From NCBI GenBank assembly GCA_963761775.1, contig CAVXIF010000005.1, positions 62,001 to 126,000 of the forward strand: a DNA stretch of 64,000 bases, in the 5' to 3' direction. The notes beneath the pieces were generated by a model, which saw nothing but the letters and a program-made list of their open reading frames with translations, ran no database searches and was not told the DNA's origin. This DNA is from Parerythrobacter_A sp963761775. GTDB lineage: Bacteria; Pseudomonadota; Alphaproteobacteria; Sphingomonadales; Sphingomonadaceae. How positions within the stretch are numbered: position 1 is the first letter of the stretch; every line of letters starts with the position of its first letter. Below are positions 62,850-64,000 of this stretch, piece after piece. A program made the position numbers and the translations under genes.

Positions 62850-63773
62850 CTATCGAACCTGGAACCGCATCTGGTTGCTGTAAAAACCGACGGTCGGCTG
62901 TCCTTCGGCATCGAGAGCGGGATTGAAGCGTGCATTTCGAAGGATGGCGACGCAGACCGTATCATCGAACATTTGCGGCCTGTTCGTGCTGGTGATCTGG
63001 CAGTAGACAGCCCGCCCTTCCTTGCTGACGGTCGTTCTGAAGCCGACAACACCGTCCATGCGCGCACCCAGCAGATCGCGCGGATAATCCGCCGGGGTAA
63101 TCCACAGACCGGGATTGACCGACGGCGTCGCCGCCTTGGCCGAGCTGCCATCCTGCCCTGGCGCGCCGCGATACGCGCCCAACGCATCCTTCGCGCATGT
63201 CGACAGGGTTTCAAGCGGCGCATGCATCGCGCCTAGCTCGAGTGTGAAATCGCGACTGACCCCGCGCGAGAAGGTCACATGATCGATGGCCGTCTCGCGC
63301 GCCTTGTCCAGACGCCCAACCGAACCGTCTTCGGCCTCCTTGGCGCTTACAGGTGCCAGCAGCAGACCGTGCATCATCATCATCGGTTCGCCGTCGCGCG
63401 TGCGGTTGGTGACGTAGCTGCGCCGGCTGGCCTGTTCGTTCGGCCCGAATTGTATGTCGACGATATGCGAAAAAGGGCTGCCGACAAGATCGCCAATGAT
63501 GGTGAGGTTGTAAAATGGCTGCGAACCCGAAAGCGACAATTGCAACGTCGTTGCCATTTCGTCTTCACCGAATGTCCGAATAATCGTGCACCTGCCCTGA
63601 CGGCGGATGGTCTTCCATCCGCCAACGGGCGCCAGCGAGATGGATTTCGCCGAAGCATCGTCGGTTTGCGCGCGGGAACCAGCCGTTTTATCGTGCGTCG
63701 GTTGCGCTGCCACGCCGGGCGTCATGAGACATGCCGCGCCAAGCAGTATAGCGCCTGAAAGCCGGGTTTTCAT
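62850..63773 (-). CDS. Putative secreted protein with TonB C-terminal-like domain
   Basis: 307 aa with a signal peptide (MKTRLSGAILLGAACLMTPGVAA). The middle region is unassigned (with MMMMHG at about 130). The last 100 residues, DYPRDLLGARMDGVVGFRTTVSKEGRAVYCQITSTNRPQMFDDTVCVAILRNARFNPALDAEGQP, match the TonB_C fold used by energy transducers and related envelope proteins. It lacks the N-terminal helix-Pro region of true TonB. Two Cys in the domain may pair. Convergent with DUF445. Confidence 0.72.
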   Translation of the reverse strand: MKTRLSGAILLGAACLMTPGVAAQPTHDKTAGSRAQTDDASAKSISLAPVGGWKTIRRQGRCTIIRTFGEDEMATTLQLSLSGSQPFYNLTIIGDLVGSPFSHIVDIQFGPNEQASRRSYVTNRTRDGEPMMMMHGLLLAPVSAKEAEDGSVGRLDKARETAIDHVTFSRGVSRDFTLELGAMHAPLETLSTCAKDALGAYRGAPGQDGSSAKAATPSVNPGLWITPADYPRDLLGARMDGVVGFRTTVSKEGRAVYCQITSTNRPQMFDDTVCVAILRNARFNPALDAEGQPTVGFYSNQMRFQVR

Positions 63774-63786
63774 GTGCTTGGCACTC

Positions 63787-64000
63787 CTATGCCCCCAGCT
63801 TCTCCGTCAGTTCCGGCACCAGCGTGTACAGATCGCCGACCAGCCCGATATCCGCCACCTGGAAGATCGGCGCATCCTCGTCCTTGTTGATGGCAATGAT
63901 GGTCTTGCTGTCCTTCATGCCCGCAAGGTGCTGGATCGCGCCGGAGATGCCGATGGCGATATAGACTTCGGGTGCCACGATCTTGCCGGTCTGGCCGACC
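63787..64000 (-). CDS. Electron transfer flavoprotein subunit alpha (C-terminal part, cut by window edge)
   Basis: The frame reads VGQTGKIVAPEVYIAIGISGAIQHLAGMKDSKTIIAINKDEDAPIFQVADIGLVGDLYTLVPELTEKLGA and runs off the right end. This is the FAD-binding C-terminus of EtfA/FixB, including the GQTGK and SGAIQH FAD motifs. The remaining gene lies outside. An etfB partner cannot be seen. Confidence 0.95.
   Translation of the reverse strand, partial: VGQTGKIVAPEVYIAIGISGAIQHLAGMKDSKTIIAINKDEDAPIFQVADIGLVGDLYTLVPELTEKLGA

Noticed and set aside
1..64000. Phage, plasmid, CRISPR or defence island
   Set aside because: No integrase, transposase, Cas, restriction or toxin-antitoxin gene was recognised. 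Nearly all genes are core chromosomal.

Overview
The window reads as one piece of a high-GC alphaproteobacterial chromosome, most likely a sphingomonad of the Erythrobacteraceae type. This is inferred from gene content and order: hemE, hemJ and rho near the origin, mnmE-mnmG-rsmG-parA-parB in tandem, SciP and TrcR-type cell-cycle regulators, CarD, FdxA and a DUF6489 protein. The stretch lies at the replication origin. A gene-free segment at about 818-1189, between ppsR and hemE, has DnaA boxes, clustered GANTC sites and an AT-rich tract. Five parS or near-parS sites occur in the window, three of them around parAB. No phage, insertion sequence, CRISPR array, rRNA or tRNA gene was found.

Layout. 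1-4.1 kb: ppsR (cut by the left edge), candidate oriC, hemE, hemJ, rho. 4.2-7.3 kb: a BLUF photoreceptor, an FMN-binding glutamate-synthase-like protein, a dienelactone hydrolase and a small DUF6489 protein. 7.35-13 kb: mnmE, mnmG, rsmG, parA, parB with parS sites. 13-20 kb: envelope glycine-zipper protein, free-Met-sulfoxide-reductase-like GAF protein, sorbosone-dehydrogenase-like protein, acyl-CoA dehydrogenase, TsaC/Sua5, small envelope proteins. 20-26.9 kb: CarD, FdxA, an S4 protein and a SUV3-like helicase, then an M23 peptidase and hemB. 26.9-31.5 kb: a broken GNAT gene, gamma carbonic anhydrase, a DUF1993 protein, and an ATP-dependent DNA ligase with its MBL-fold exonuclease. 31.5-38 kb: clpA, quinone oxidoreductase, TrcR/DUF1013, acyl-CoA ligase. 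38-45 kb: bactofilin with an M23 peptidase, nadD-rsfS-rlmH-envC-like-ctpA-dsbB-coq7. 45-56 kb: sugar-nucleotide epimerase, fabI, yihY, dnaJ-like, pdxH, cation efflux, PhzF, serine hydrolase, mnmA, sciP. 56-64 kb: GlsB-like protein, RND efflux adaptor and pump, DUF445 protein, a TonB-C-like protein and the C-terminus of EtfA (cut by the right edge).

The genes are mainly housekeeping: tetrapyrrole synthesis (hemE, hemJ, hemB), tRNA and rRNA modification (mnmE, mnmG, mnmA, rsmG, rlmH, tsaC), chromosome segregation, cell-envelope remodelling (three LytM/M23 proteins, bactofilin, CtpA), NAD and pyridoxal phosphate supply, and DNA repair.

The strongest anomaly is technical or evolutionary. About ten otherwise well-conserved genes are broken by frameshifts that nearly all look like single extra bases, and they are especially dense at 27.0-27.6 kb. 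Conserved motifs continue at once in the next frame, so uncorrected insertion errors in the assembly are the leading explanation. No convincing new multi-gene system was found. The most intriguing local signals are the parS layout, a CTG-started rlmH, a 23-bp perfect inverted repeat between convergent genes, and an RND permease with an extra membrane segment pair.
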